Origin: Microvirga massiliensis
Lineage (GTDB): Bacteria > Pseudomonadota > Alphaproteobacteria > Rhizobiales > Beijerinckiaceae
DNA length: 55,146 bases
Assembly (NCBI RefSeq): GCF_001006805.1
Contig: NZ_LN811351.1
Coordinates: 363,769 to 418,914 of the forward strand
Reading direction: 5' to 3'
Notes under the pieces: model-generated
What the model was told of the DNA's origin: nothing
What the model saw: only the letters and a program-made list of their open reading frames with translations
Databases searched by the model: none
Part shown: positions 1 to 8,870 of the stretch, piece after piece
Position numbering within the stretch: position 1 is the stretch's first letter
Layout: each line of letters starts with the position of its first letter
Program-made: the position numbers and the translations under genes

Positions 1-225
1 AAGCGCTCGAACATGAGCCTCGGCAGCGGGCTCGGACAGCTGGCCGATCGGGTATTCCGGATCGGGCATCTCGGGGATTTTCACGAGCTGATGGTCACGG
101 GCACCCTGACCGGCATCGAGATGGGGCTCTCCGTCTGCGGCATCCCGCACCGGCCTGGCGGCGTCGACGCCGCCATGAGCTACCTCAGCGGAAGCGTAAG
201 ACCCCTCAAAGAAGCGGCCGAATAG
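1..225 (+). CDS. Class V aminotransferase, serine-glyoxylate type (C-terminal part only)
   Basis: The frame is open from the first base and ends at a stop at 223-225, so only the last 74 residues are in the window. The stretch FRIGHLGDFHELMVTGTL followed by GIEMGL is typical of the C-terminal domain of serine-glyoxylate / alanine-glyoxylate aminotransferases (PLP fold type I). Family knowledge: these enzymes transfer the amino group of serine or alanine to glyoxylate, giving glycine plus hydroxypyruvate or pyruvate. The PLP lysine lies upstream of the window. The gene is read in the same direction as the TRAP operon, 84 bp ahead of it. A glycerate 2-kinase at 15778 would consume glycerate made from hydroxypyruvate, so the two may belong to one route. 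Whether the amino donor is serine cannot be judged from this fragment. Confidence 0.8.
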   Translation, partial: KRSNMSLGSGLGQLADRVFRIGHLGDFHELMVTGTLTGIEMGLSVCGIPHRPGGVDAAMSYLSGSVRPLKEAAE

Positions 226-309
226 ACAGTTCGATCCTTACAAGAAGACCGGAGTTCATCCGGCGCTCGGTGACCTTCCAAGACACCTGTAGAACCAAGG
301 GAGTGAAGC

Positions 310-1344
310 ATGAGAAAGATTCTCGCCATTTCGATCGGCCTGGCGGTCGCCGGCAGCGCCTACGCAGCGGAGCCGATCAAGCTTCGCGTTGCCGGAAACC
401 TGCTTGCGACCGGCCTCATCCAGCAGAAAAAGGAAGAGCCGTTCTTCGAAAATCTCGCCAAGACGACAGGGCTTCCGCTCGAAGTCGACTACAAACCGAT
501 GGATGTCATCGGCATCAAGGATGCCGAGGGACTTCGGGTTCTGAAATCCGGCCTGTTCGACATCGTGACGCTCCGCATCGCGCAGGTGTCGCGCGACGAG
601 CCGTTCCTTCTCGGCGCCGATATCGTCGGGCTCAACCCGAACTACCAGGTCACCCGCAAAGTTGTAGACGCCTATCGGGAAGCTTTCGACAAGCGCCTTC
701 AAGAGCGTTTCAATGGCAAGCTGCTCGGAATTTGGCCCTTTGGTCCACAGGTCGTGTTCTGCAACACGCCGATCCAGGGCCTGACTGACCTAAAGGGCAA
801 GAAGGTTCGCGTATACGACCAGTCGCTGGCGCAGTTCATCGAACGGATCGGTGGTGTTCCCGTCACGATCTCATTCGGTGAGACGCAGCAATCGCTCCAG
901 CGCGGCGTGGTGGATTGCGCGATCACTGGGCCGAGCTCTGCCAATTCCGCCGGCTGGCCCGAAGTTTCGACGCATTTCATGCCGATCGGCTTCCAGACTG
1001 CGCTCAACGCCTATGCGATCAATCTGAACACCTGGAAGAAGTTTACGCCGGAGCAGCAGGCGACGCTCACGGACGCCTTCAAGAAGCTCGAGAACGATAT
1101 CTGGGCCTATTCGGAGGAACTGTTCGATGATGCCGTGCGCTGCAATGTCGGCAAGGAGCCGTGCACGACGGTCAAGAAATACAACATGACCGAGGTTCCC
1201 GTGCGCGAGACTGACCTCAAGCTGGTCCAGGATGCCGTCGCGAGCGTATCCTTCCCGGCTTGGTCCGAGGTCTGCAACAAGTCATATGCCGGCTGCGGTG
1301 AGACCTGGAAGAAACTCCTCGGCCCGATCGTCGGGATGAAGTGA
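310..1344 (+). CDS. TRAP transporter substrate-binding protein, DctP family
   Basis: This is a 344-residue periplasmic solute receptor of a tripartite ATP-independent transporter. A Sec signal peptide with a short hydrophobic core ends near AYA-AEP (residues 18-22). The mature part has DctP features, including the LKGKKVRVYD stretch around residue 155-165, whose arginine in this family contacts the substrate carboxylate, followed by FGETQQSLQRGVVDCAITG. Several cysteines near the C-terminus (RCNVGKEPC, EVCNKSYAGC) suggest disulfides in the periplasm. The start ATG follows a GGGAGTG ribosome-binding site. DctQ and DctM genes follow immediately. The neighbouring amidase and other hydrolases suggest an organic acid, amide or ureide ligand; the actual ligand cannot be read from the sequence. 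Confidence 0.93.
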   Translation: MRKILAISIGLAVAGSAYAAEPIKLRVAGNLLATGLIQQKKEEPFFENLAKTTGLPLEVDYKPMDVIGIKDAEGLRVLKSGLFDIVTLRIAQVSRDEPFLLGADIVGLNPNYQVTRKVVDAYREAFDKRLQERFNGKLLGIWPFGPQVVFCNTPIQGLTDLKGKKVRVYDQSLAQFIERIGGVPVTISFGETQQSLQRGVVDCAITGPSSANSAGWPEVSTHFMPIGFQTALNAYAINLNTWKKFTPEQQATLTDAFKKLENDIWAYSEELFDDAVRCNVGKEPCTTVKKYNMTEVPVRETDLKLVQDAVASVSFPAWSEVCNKSYAGCGETWKKLLGPIVGMK

Positions 1345-1354
1345 GATTCAGCAA

Positions 1355-1380
1355 GCGGCCTCTCGAAACCAGGAGGCCGC
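1355..1380 (+). terminator. Stem-loop with T-run between dctP and dctQ (attenuator-like)
   Basis: The arms GCGGCCTC (1355-1362) and GAGGCCGC (1373-1380) pair perfectly around a 10-nt loop and are followed directly by ATTTTTA. This is the form of a Rho-independent terminator. Placed right after the binding-protein gene, it probably stops part of the transcripts so that the receptor is made in excess over the membrane subunits. It lies inside the alternative GTG-initiated extension of the next gene, which supports starting that gene at 1410. Confidence 0.75.
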
Positions 1381-1409
1381 ATTTTTATCTCTCCAGACGG
1401 ACCACCGCC

Positions 1410-2039
1410 ATGCAGAACGCCCCGACGACAACCTTCAAGGATGTGACGCCCTTGCCTGCGCGGAAATCGAGCCTGCCGGATCATCTCCAGAGTGTCGGTG
1501 GCTTCTTCGCCATCATCACCGGCTATATCCTGCTCGCGCTCACTATACTGGTCACGATCGAAACGCTCGGCCGGAAGCTCTTTGACTTCTCGCTCCAGGG
1601 CGTCGACGAGCTCGGCGGATACGCGCTCGCGGTGGGCTCGGCGCTGGCTTTCACGACCGCGCTCGTGGATCGCGCCCATATCCGGATCGAGCTCTTCCAT
1701 CTGATGCTACCGGTCCCCGTGCAGATGGCCTTGAACTGGCTCTCGATCGTGACGCTCGCTGCCTTTGGGGGGCTGCTGGCCTGGGTCTGCCTCACGATCC
1801 TCGAGGACTCGTTCGCCTATAACAGCACGGCGCCGACTCCCTGGGCCACCCCGCTGATCTATCCGCAGAGTCTCTGGTATGCGGGCATCGTCATCTTCGC
1901 CGTGGTCTCCGCCATCATGGCTCTCCACGCAACTTATCTGCTCGTGACCGGCAACGCCGCCGCGCTAAACCGCCTCTACGGTCCCAAGGAAGCCGTCGAA
2001 GAAATCAAGGACGAGCTCGACAACCTAGCCCGTCGCTGA
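1410..2039 (+). CDS. TRAP transporter small permease, DctQ family
   Basis: The product is a 209-residue inner-membrane protein with four predicted hydrophobic segments (for example around residues 27-47, 63-83, 103-123 and 150-172), the usual topology and length for DctQ. A GTG at 1341, overlapping the dctP stop, would add 23 residues, but these would be encoded by the terminator hairpin and look basic and unstructured, so ATG 1410 is preferred. The DctQ subunit joins the large permease DctM in the membrane and is needed for sodium-driven uptake of the ligand bound by the periplasmic receptor. The last residues are charged and precede dctM by 28 bp. Confidence 0.9.
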   Translation: MQNAPTTTFKDVTPLPARKSSLPDHLQSVGGFFAIITGYILLALTILVTIETLGRKLFDFSLQGVDELGGYALAVGSALAFTTALVDRAHIRIELFHLMLPVPVQMALNWLSIVTLAAFGGLLAWVCLTILEDSFAYNSTAPTPWATPLIYPQSLWYAGIVIFAVVSAIMALHATYLLVTGNAAALNRLYGPKEAVEEIKDELDNLARR

Positions 2040-2067
2040 CGGTCGAGGCTTCGCGGGGAGAGAGCCC

Positions 2068-3360
2068 ATGGCAATTTCAACGATCTCAATTTCATTCTTC
2101 GTCGCCCTGGTCATCCTCATGCTGGGTATCCCGGTCGCTGTCGTCATGGCCGGCATGGGCGTTGTCGGCGGGCTCGCCACGGCCGGTGCGCCGATGATCG
2201 AGTCGCTCGGCAGCGTGATCTGGAGCGTCCAGAACGAAAATCTGCTGACCGCAATCCCACTCTTCATCCTGCTCGGCGAGATCCTCTTGCGGAGCGGGCT
2301 CGCGGACAGGATGTACATCGCCCTCTCGGTCTGGCTTGGCCGGCTTCCAGGTGGATTGCTGCACGCCAACATGTCCTCCTGCGCCCTGTTCGCGGCGACC
2401 TGCGGCTCGTCGGTTGCAACGGCCGCCACGATCGGTACCGTCGCCCTGCCGGCCCTCAAGGATCGCGGCTATGATATCCGTCAGACGCTCGGGTCGCTGG
2501 CCGCCGGCGGCACGCTCGGCATTCTAATTCCGCCGAGTGTGGCCATGCTGGTCTATGGCTCGATCACCAACAACTCGATCGGCAAGCTTTTCATCGCAGG
2601 CGTCATTCCAGGCATTCTGCTCACACTTCTCTTCATGACGTACATCGCCTATGCGAACTGGCACCGCGGTGAGCTCGTGGAAGTGCGACTTCCGCTGAAA
2701 GCGCGTCTTTACGAGTCCCGGTATCTGATCCCGCCGTTCGTTATCTTCGGCGTGGTTATGGGCAGCCTCTACATGGGATGGGCGACCCCGACGGAATCGG
2801 CGTCGCTCGGCGTGATCATCGCGATCGGGTTCGCGCTCACCGTTGGGCGCTTCGATCTCGCGACCCTGCACCATTGCTTCCGACAGACGGCGACGATCAC
2901 CGGCATGATCATCCTGATCATCTGTGGTTCGTTCATCCTCAACGTCACCCTGAACTTCCTGAGCATTCCGCAGGTGCTGACGAAATTCGTCACCTCGCTT
3001 GGAGTCGGGCCAACCGAGATAATCTTCCTCCTCATCGTGTTCTACCTGATCCTCGGCTGCTTCCTCGAAGTGCTGTCGATGCAGGTGACCACGATCCCGA
3101 TCGCCTATCCGATCGTCACCCACCTCGGCGTAGATCCGATCTGGTTTGGGGTGTTCATCGTGCTGATGAGCGAGATTGCGATGATCACGCCTCCCGTCGG
3201 AATGAACCTCTACGTGGTGCAGAGCATCCGCCGCGACGGCGGCTCTATCAGTGACGTGATCGCAGGCGTGTGGCCCTATGTCGTGATGATGCTCGGCTTC
3301 ACGGTGTTCCTGTGGTACGTGCCGCAGATCGTGCTCTGGCTTCCGCAGCAGATGTTCTGA
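2068..3360 (+). CDS. TRAP transporter large permease, DctM family
   Basis: This 430-residue polytopic membrane protein has the length, roughly twelve hydrophobic segments and typical sequence blocks of DctM: PLFILLGEIL near residue 65, GGTLGILIPPSVAMLVYG near 150-167, and a late block ITPPVGMNLYVVQ around 376-388. DctM forms the translocation path and couples solute entry to sodium or proton flow. The start at 2068 has a GGGAGAG ribosome-binding site. It ends 10 bp before the amidase gene, so transporter and amidase are almost certainly cotranscribed and the amidase is likely to act on the imported compound or its product. Confidence 0.93.
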   Translation: MAISTISISFFVALVILMLGIPVAVVMAGMGVVGGLATAGAPMIESLGSVIWSVQNENLLTAIPLFILLGEILLRSGLADRMYIALSVWLGRLPGGLLHANMSSCALFAATCGSSVATAATIGTVALPALKDRGYDIRQTLGSLAAGGTLGILIPPSVAMLVYGSITNNSIGKLFIAGVIPGILLTLLFMTYIAYANWHRGELVEVRLPLKARLYESRYLIPPFVIFGVVMGSLYMGWATPTESASLGVIIAIGFALTVGRFDLATLHHCFRQTATITGMIILIICGSFILNVTLNFLSIPQVLTKFVTSLGVGPTEIIFLLIVFYLILGCFLEVLSMQVTTIPIAYPIVTHLGVDPIWFGVFIVLMSEIAMITPPVGMNLYVVQSIRRDGGSISDVIAGVWPYVVMMLGFTVFLWYVPQIVLWLPQQMF

Positions 3361-3370
3361 CGAGGATCGA

Positions 3371-4774
3371 ATGTCGCTCTGGACTCTGTCGGCCTCCGAA
3401 CTCGCCTCCGCCTATGCCGACCGGCAACTCTCTCCCGTGGAAGTCCTCGACGCCGTCCTCGCGCAGTCGGAGACGGTCAACCCGCGGATCAACGCCATCG
3501 TCACCTTCGATTTCGAAGGAGCCCGGCGGGCCGCACGGGACAGCGAAGCCCGGTGGCGTAGCGGGCAGGCCCGCGGCCCGCTCGATGGAATTCCGATCAC
3601 GGTCAAGGACAACATCCCGGTCCGCGGCCTTCGCACAACCTGGGGCAGTCGCGTCCTCGGCGAATACGTGCCCGACGCAGATGAGCTGCCCGTGGCGCGC
3701 CTGCGTGCCGCGGGAGCCGTAATTTTCGGCAAGACCAACGTCCCCGAGTTCACGCTGCAGGGCTACACCGATAATTCTCTTTTCGGGACGACCCGCAATC
3801 CGTGGGACGCCCGTCTCACGCCGGGAGGCTCGAGCGGCGGCGCCGTCGCGGCCGTCGCTGCGGGCCTCGGCCCGCTCGCAATCGGAACGGATGGCGGCGG
3901 ATCGATCCGCCGGCCGGCAGGGCATACGGGACTGGTAGGTCTCAAGCCCAGCACGGGCCGCGTGGCGCGCACGCATGGGCTTCCCGTCATCCTGCATGAT
4001 TTCGAGGTCATCGGCCCGATTGCCCGCACAACGGCCGATGCTGCGATGCTGTTCGCGGCAATTGCGGGGCCGGATCCGCACGACCGCGCCTCGCTCGCAT
4101 TTCCGGAGCGTCCGCGCTGCACCCTCGAGGATCCTCCGCCCCTACGAATCCTTTACGTCCCGCGGTTCGGCGGGGCGCCGGTCGATCCCGAGATCGCGGC
4201 CAATGTCGCCGAGGCGACACGTCGGCTCGAAGCCCTGGGGCATCGCATCGAGGAGGGCGACGCGCCTTTCGATCTCGCGGCGCTCGACCGGATCTGGGGC
4301 GTGGTCGGTGCGGCCGGCCTCGCGTGGTTCCTCGAGGGAAAGCCCGGCTGGGAGAGATTGATCGGCGAGAAGCTTCGGCCGCTCGCAGAGCACGGCGCGG
4401 CGTTGCGCGCGGCGGACTACGTAGATGCGCTCGACAAGGTCACCCAGATCCGTGCGCAACTCGCCGACGCATTCGAGCGCCACAACGCGATTCTGACACC
4501 GAGCTTCGCGGCGCTGCCCTGGACAGCCAATGTCACGCATCCGGAGACGATCGATGGTCAGCCGGTTGGGCCGCGGGGTCACGCCGTCTTCACCGCTTTC
4601 GCGAATGCCGGCGGCCTTCCGGGTATCAGCTTTCCCTGCCGTCCGTCGCGCAGCGGGTTGCCGGTCGGCGTTCAGGTCGTCGGCCCCTATGGTGGTGACG
4701 AAAGGCTGCTGCAGCTCGCAGCCCAGTACGAGCGGGCCCATCCCTGGGCCAATCGCTGGCCGGCGATTGATTGA
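3371..4774 (+). CDS. Amidase-signature family amidohydrolase
   Basis: The 467-residue product belongs to the amidase signature family (GatA, FAAH, malonamidase relatives). The Ser-cisSer-Lys triad is visible: Lys79 in TVKDN, cis-Ser154 in GGSSGG and nucleophile Ser178 in [11 protein letters not shown]; the 24-residue spacing between the two serines is the family norm. It hydrolyses a linear or half-amide C-N bond in the cytoplasm; the substrate is not predictable from family alone. It starts 10 bp after dctM with GAGGA upstream, and the hydratase gene follows after 25 bp. Its place between a transporter and a hydantoinase-containing island suggests hydrolysis of an amide or carbamoyl intermediate. 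It is unlikely to be GatA, since no gatC or gatB lies nearby. Confidence 0.88.
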   Translation: MSLWTLSASELASAYADRQLSPVEVLDAVLAQSETVNPRINAIVTFDFEGARRAARDSEARWRSGQARGPLDGIPITVKDNIPVRGLRTTWGSRVLGEYVPDADELPVARLRAAGAVIFGKTNVPEFTLQGYTDNSLFGTTRNPWDARLTPGGSSGGAVAAVAAGLGPLAIGTDGGGSIRRPAGHTGLVGLKPSTGRVARTHGLPVILHDFEVIGPIARTTADAAMLFAAIAGPDPHDRASLAFPERPRCTLEDPPPLRILYVPRFGGAPVDPEIAANVAEATRRLEALGHRIEEGDAPFDLAALDRIWGVVGAAGLAWFLEGKPGWERLIGEKLRPLAEHGAALRAADYVDALDKVTQIRAQLADAFERHNAILTPSFAALPWTANVTHPETIDGQPVGPRGHAVFTAFANAGGLPGISFPCRPSRSGLPVGVQVVGPYGGDERLLQLAAQYERAHPWANRWPAID

Positions 4775-4799
4775 CTCTTCCAGAATAAGGTTTGTTCCC

Positions 4800-5549
4800 A
4801 TGCGTTTCGATGTCGAACGGGCTGCTTCTCTACTGGCAGAAGGCCGTCGCCTGCGACGTCAGGTGCAGCCATTCCTGCCAGGGCCCTCGGGATCGGAGGA
4901 AGCCTATGCTGTCCAAGCCGCCGTTGCGAGGCAGTTTGGACCGATCGGCGGTTGGAAAGTTGGTGCAAAGTCTCCCAATGAAACCCCAAATGTCGCGCCG
5001 ATGTTCGCAGAATTGATCCGGCCGAGCCCGATCGAATGGCCGAAGGAGACACTTCACATGCGTGGTGTCGAGGCCGAGATCGCGTTCCGCATCGGTCGGG
5101 ACATTGCGCCGCGCGCGGAGCCGCTCAGCGAGGATGAAGTCTTTGCGGCAATCGACTCGGTCCATGTCGCAATCGAGGTCGTGGATACGAGGCTCGCCGA
5201 CTGGAAGAATGCGGATCGCCTCTGGGTGCTCGCCGACAATCAGAGCAATGGCGGCTTCGTCTACGACCCGGTGGGTGTTCCATGGCGCGGGCAGGATTTC
5301 ACCGATGCTCCGGTCAAACTCACGATCGACGGGCGCGTTGCGGTGGAGGGCAGGGGAGGCAATCCGGCTGGCGATCCGCGCTGGCTGCTGGTCTGGCTCA
5401 TCAATCACTGCGCGCATCACCGTGGTGGTGTGAGCGCCGGTGCCTTCGTGACGACGGGCTCGTATACGGGCATGATCTTCGTAGATCCGGGCGCGACCGT
5501 CGAGGCCGAATTCCCGGGCTTGGGACGCGCTGCCGTCCATTTCGCGTGA
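4800..5549 (+). CDS. Hydratase/decarboxylase of the fumarylacetoacetate hydrolase superfamily (MhpD-like)
   Basis: The 249-residue protein matches the 2-keto-4-pentenoate hydratase / 2-oxo-hept-3-enedioate hydratase / oxalocrotonate decarboxylase group. Metal ligands of the fold are present as Glu91 and Glu93 (GVEAEIAFRIG) and Asp129 (IEVVD), and the N-terminal GGWKVG block at 50-55 is typical of the hydratases. Such enzymes add water to, or decarboxylate, a 2-oxo-enoic acid using Mg2+ or Mn2+. The frame is open upstream to 4530, but that extension runs across the amidase gene in another frame; ATG 4800 lies 25 bp after the amidase stop and gives the normal family length. The reaction in this pathway is unknown. 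Confidence 0.85.
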   Translation: MRFDVERAASLLAEGRRLRRQVQPFLPGPSGSEEAYAVQAAVARQFGPIGGWKVGAKSPNETPNVAPMFAELIRPSPIEWPKETLHMRGVEAEIAFRIGRDIAPRAEPLSEDEVFAAIDSVHVAIEVVDTRLADWKNADRLWVLADNQSNGGFVYDPVGVPWRGQDFTDAPVKLTIDGRVAVEGRGGNPAGDPRWLLVWLINHCAHHRGGVSAGAFVTTGSYTGMIFVDPGATVEAEFPGLGRAAVHFA

Positions 5550-5594
5550 CGCGACCGTCGCGCTTTCTGCAGTCACAATGGGGGAGAAACGAAC

Positions 5595-6662
5595 ATGTCG
5601 AAGAGTTACAACATTCTGATTCTGGGCGCCTCGTATGGCTCGCTGCTCGGGACGAAGCTTTCGCTGGCGGGCCATGATGTGACGCTGGTCTGCCTGCCGG
5701 CTGAGGCCGAAGCGATCAACCGCGATGGCGCGCGGGTGCGCCTGCCGGTGCGCGGCCGCGATCCGGTCGAGCTCGACTCGCGCCAGGCCCCGGGCCGGCT
5801 CGTGGCGGCCGGGCCGTCTGCAGTCGATCCGAAGAGCTTCGATCTCGTGGCGCTCGCGATGCAGGAGCCGCAATACGGGTCGGCCGGGGTGCGCGAGCTC
5901 CTCGAGGCGGTGGCGCGCGCGCAGGTGCCGTGCATGTCGCTCATGAACATGCCGCCCCTGCCGTATCTGGCGCGCCTGCCCGGGCTCGACACGCGCGCCC
6001 TGACCGGAGCCTTCACGGACCCGAGCGTCTGGCAGCACTTCGACCCCGAGCTCATGACCCTGTGCAGCCCCGACCCGCAGGCGTTTCGGCCCCCCGAGGA
6101 GGCCGCCAATGTCCTGCAGGTGACGCTGCCGACCAACTTCAAGGTGGCGCGCTTTGCCGACGAGGCGCACACGGCCATGCTGCGCCGGCTGCAGGCCGAC
6201 ATCGAGGCGGTGCGCTTTGAAACCAGCTCCGGCCCGGTCGAGCTGCCCGTGAAGCTCAAGGTGCATGACTCCCTCTTCGTGCCGCTCGCGAAATGGGCGA
6301 TGCTCTTGACCGGCAACTACCGCTGCGTGACCGCCTCCGGGCCGCGTTCGATCCAGGAGGCCGTGCACTCCGACCCCGAGGCGTCGCGGGCGGTCTATGA
6401 CTTCGTCCGGGAGGTGTGCCTGAAGCTCGGAGCAGCCCCTGAGGATCTGGTGCCGTTCGAGAAATATGCGGCAGCGGCGCAGGGGCTGGTGCGGCCGTCT
6501 TCGGCAGCCCGCGCCCTGTTTGCCGGGGCGCAGGCCATCGAGCGGGTCGACCGGCTCGTGCAGGCGGTCGCGGCCCAGCAGAACATGCGCCACCCCGTGA
6601 TCGACGAGACCGTCGCGCTCGTCGATGCCCGGCTCGCCGCAAACCGCAAGAAGGCCGCCTGA
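5595..6662 (+). CDS. Ketopantoate-reductase-like NAD(P)-dependent oxidoreductase (ApbA/PanE family)
   Basis: The 355-residue product starts with a dinucleotide-binding segment NILILGASYGSLLGTKL (residues 5-21) and has the two-domain length of the ApbA/PanE family, including a conserved lysine-rich helical region around 215-240 (ELPVKLKVHDSLFVPLAKW). The family reduces 2-oxo acids to 2-hydroxy acids with NADPH. Because it sits in a catabolic cluster and the glycine-rich loop deviates from the usual GxGxxG form, a pathway-specific 2-oxo-acid reductase is more likely than pantothenate synthesis. It has a GGGGAGAAACGAAC leader with a good ribosome-binding site. A diverged remnant of a second copy of its last 19 codons survives at 8871-8930. 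Confidence 0.82.
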   Translation: MSKSYNILILGASYGSLLGTKLSLAGHDVTLVCLPAEAEAINRDGARVRLPVRGRDPVELDSRQAPGRLVAAGPSAVDPKSFDLVALAMQEPQYGSAGVRELLEAVARAQVPCMSLMNMPPLPYLARLPGLDTRALTGAFTDPSVWQHFDPELMTLCSPDPQAFRPPEEAANVLQVTLPTNFKVARFADEAHTAMLRRLQADIEAVRFETSSGPVELPVKLKVHDSLFVPLAKWAMLLTGNYRCVTASGPRSIQEAVHSDPEASRAVYDFVREVCLKLGAAPEDLVPFEKYAAAAQGLVRPSSAARALFAGAQAIERVDRLVQAVAAQQNMRHPVIDETVALVDARLAANRKKAA

Positions 6663-6677
6663 ACGCAGCCGCTCATC

Positions 6678-7259
6678 TCAGCAGTAGGCCGCAGAACACG
6701 AGGGCCGGTTCCAACCGCCGAAAACGGCCCTCGTGTTCCGCCGACACGCGGCGAGGCCGAAGGGCAGGTCGTGCCCTGGTGGTCCTGTAGCCGACTTCGA
6801 TGTCTTGGCAGTCTCGAACTCGTCGCCCGCCCACTCGGTCGATACGTGGATGCGCTCGGCGACGATGTCGGCGGCGAGCGCGCTGATCTGGGAACGCACG
6901 TCAGGCGGAATTCGATCGGAAACTGTCAGGCGAACCGCCTCGGGCTGCTCGAGTCCGATCTGCTTCGTCATGCCGGGCTTGAATGAGCCCTTCACCAAGT
7001 CCTCGGCAGCATTGAACAGTGCACGGCCGGAATCGGCGACGGCGGAGGCAATAGAGACGTCGGGCATGGTGGCCACCCAGTCGCCGATATTGCCGATCTG
7101 CGGCACGTTCCGCTCGCGGCAGGCGTCGATCGCGCCCGTTCGCCCGGCGTTGAGCATGGTGAAGATCGCATCGGAGCCGGCGTCGATCATTGCGTCTGCC
7201 ACGCGCTTCGAGAGTGCATTGTCGTCCTGATTGCCCGAGAATCGCGCAGCGGCGTGGGG
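6678..7259 (-). pseudogene. Truncated BMP-family ABC transporter substrate-binding protein
   Basis: Read on the minus strand from 7259, the frame encodes SGNQDDNALSKRVADAM, then AGSDAIFTMLNAGRTGAI and GNIGDWVATMPDV. These are characteristic of basic-membrane-protein (Med/PnrA-like) receptors of nucleoside and ureide-type ABC importers. The frame meets a TGA stop at 7260-7262, and the N-terminal half with signal peptide is missing. Homology fades near 6800; the last 40 codons run through the terminator hairpin at 6695. This is the 3' half of a gene cut off at about 7260, where the carbamoylase fragment begins on the other strand. No permease or ATPase partner remains nearby. Confidence 0.75.
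6695..6737 (+). terminator. Stem-loop terminator after the TRAP/amidase operon
   Basis: The arms AACACGAGGGCCG (6695-6707) and CGGCCCTCGTGTT (6725-6737) pair over 13 bp around a 17-nt loop. It lies 32 bp after the stop of the reductase gene and probably ends the operon. There is no T-run, so the exact mechanism is uncertain. A related hairpin with GAGGGCCG/CGGCCCTC arms follows the reductase remnant at 8962. Confidence 0.7.
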
Positions 7260-7262
7260 TCA

Positions 7263-7567
7263 GTCTCGCTCTGCAGCGGGAACACGAGGCGCCGGCCTGC
7301 CTCTGCGATGACCGGCTCGTCGCGGCGCTCTCAGCCTCCGCCGCGCGCCTCGGGCTGACCTTCCTGCGCCTGCCCTCGGGCGCCGGCCATGACGCGATGG
7401 TGCTCGGTGGCTTGTGCCCCACGGGCATGCTCTTTGTCCGCTGCGCCGGCGGGATCAGCCACAATCCCGCAGAGGCGATCACCGCCGAGGATGCCGAGGC
7501 TGCGGTGCGGGTCCTCCTGGACTTCGTGATGCACCTCGATCCGCGCACCCTGTCACTCAAATTTTGA
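7263..7567 (+). pseudogene. Truncated Zn-dependent hydrolase (N-carbamoyl-amino-acid hydrolase / allantoate amidohydrolase type)
   Basis: The reading frame from about 7263 ends at 7567 and codes for the last 100 residues of an AmaB/AllC-type M20 hydrolase: LPSGAGHDAMVLGGLCPTGM, then RCAGGISHNPAEAI, which contain the late histidines of this family. The catalytic domain and start are missing, since the intact enzyme is about 410 residues. The fragment ends 16 bp before the intact M20 gene. Together with the BMP fragment on the opposite strand it marks a deletion or inversion junction at about 7260. The lost enzyme would have cleaved N-carbamoyl amino acids, the usual product of the hydantoinase encoded at 14217. 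Confidence 0.78.
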
Positions 7568-7583
7568 AGAACGGACTCTCCTC

Positions 7584-8828
7584 ATGAACATGATCACGCC
7601 GGTCTCCACGCTGCCGTCCATTGTCGATCGCTTCCACCCGAAGCAGGTCGCGTTCCTGGCCGAACTCGTGAAGGTTCCCTCCGATAATCCGCCCGGCGAC
7701 TGCCGCCCGCATGCGGAAGCCGCAGCCGGGCTCCTGGAAGCGCTCGGCTTCACGGTCGAGCGTCACCCGGTCCCGGAGGAGGTTGTGCGGGCAAACGGCA
7801 TGATCAGCGCCACTAACCTGATTGTGCGCCATCGTTTCGGGCCCGGGCCGACGGTGGCGCTCAACGCGCATGGCGACGTGGTGCCGCCCGGCGCGGGCTG
7901 GACCGCGGACCCGTATGGCGCCGAGATCCGCGACGGGGTGATGTATGGCCGCGGCGTGGCGGTCTCGAAGTCGGACTTTGCGGCCTACGCCTTCGCGCTC
8001 AAGGCCCTGATCGAGAGCAAGGCACGACTCGCGGGCACGGTCGAACTCCACCTGACCTATGACGAGGAGATCGGCGGACTCATCGGGCCCGGCTGGCTGC
8101 TCGATCAGAAGCTCACGAAACCCGACTACGTGCTGAGCGCCGGCTTTTCCTACAACATCGTGGTGGCGCATAACGGCTGCCTGCATCTCGAGGTCAGAGT
8201 CGAGGGCAAGTCCGCGCATGCGGCGCGCCCCGACACCGGGGTCGATGCGCTCGAGGCCGCGACGAAGCTGCTCGCTTCGCTCTACGAGCTGCGCGAGGCC
8301 TACAAGGCGATCCGCTCGCAGGTGCCCGGCATCGAGCACCCGACGCTGGTGGTCGGCCTCATCGAGGGTGGCATCAACACCAATGTCGTGCCGGATGTCG
8401 TGACGCTGCGGGTCGACCGGCGCATGATCCCCGAGGAGATGCCGGAAATCGTCGAGCGTGATCTCGTGGCGCAGATCGCGGCGGTGGCGGCGCGTCTGCC
8501 CGGCGTGACGGTCACGACGCAGCGCATTCTGCTCGCCCGGCCGTTGCAGCCGCAGCCCGGCCATGAGCGGCTCGTGTCGACGATTCAGCGTCATGCCAGC
8601 ATGGTGCTCGGCGAGGACATTCCGGCCAACGGCGTGCCGCTCTACACGGATGCGCGGCTCTACAGCGCGGCCGGCATTCCGACGGTGCTCTACGGGGCCG
8701 GGCCGCGCTCGCTGCTCGAAGCCAACGGGCACCGGGCCGACGAAAAGCTGGCGCTCGAGGATCTCCGCAAGGCCACGAAGGTCGTCGCTCTCACGCTTGC
8801 GGACCTGCTCTCGACACCCCGGGCCTGA
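7584..8828 (+). CDS. M20/ArgE/DapE-family metallohydrolase
   Basis: The 414-residue protein has the M20 metal-site elements: His96 and Asp98 in NAHGDVV, bridging Asp131 in GRGVAVSKSD, the catalytic Glu161 with Glu162 in YDEEIGG, and a final histidine in EANGHRADE near the C-terminus. A dimerisation domain is inserted between about 190 and 300 (VEGKSAHAARPDTGVDALEAA). Members remove acyl groups from amino acids or cleave dipeptides with two zinc ions. There is no signal peptide, so it acts in the cytoplasm. It starts 16 bp after the carbamoylase fragment and may have been cotranscribed with it. It is distinct from the carbamoylase subfamily; an N-acyl amino acid or acyl-amide is the likely substrate class. 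Confidence 0.88.
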   Translation: MNMITPVSTLPSIVDRFHPKQVAFLAELVKVPSDNPPGDCRPHAEAAAGLLEALGFTVERHPVPEEVVRANGMISATNLIVRHRFGPGPTVALNAHGDVVPPGAGWTADPYGAEIRDGVMYGRGVAVSKSDFAAYAFALKALIESKARLAGTVELHLTYDEEIGGLIGPGWLLDQKLTKPDYVLSAGFSYNIVVAHNGCLHLEVRVEGKSAHAARPDTGVDALEAATKLLASLYELREAYKAIRSQVPGIEHPTLVVGLIEGGINTNVVPDVVTLRVDRRMIPEEMPEIVERDLVAQIAAVAARLPGVTVTTQRILLARPLQPQPGHERLVSTIQRHASMVLGEDIPANGVPLYTDARLYSAAGIPTVLYGAGPRSLLEANGHRADEKLALEDLRKATKVVALTLADLLSTPRA

Positions 8829-8870
8829 AGCTTGAAGGCGGCCCGGACGGACGGGTGCCATTCGCAGGCC

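Noticed and set aside
1341..1409. GTG-initiated extension of the DctQ gene
   Set aside because: It would translate the terminator-like hairpin and adds a basic leader not typical of the family.
4830..6593. 587-codon frame on the minus strand
   Set aside because: It is antisense to the hydratase and reductase genes, is rich in Arg/His as expected for the shadow of a high-GC gene, and has no domain.
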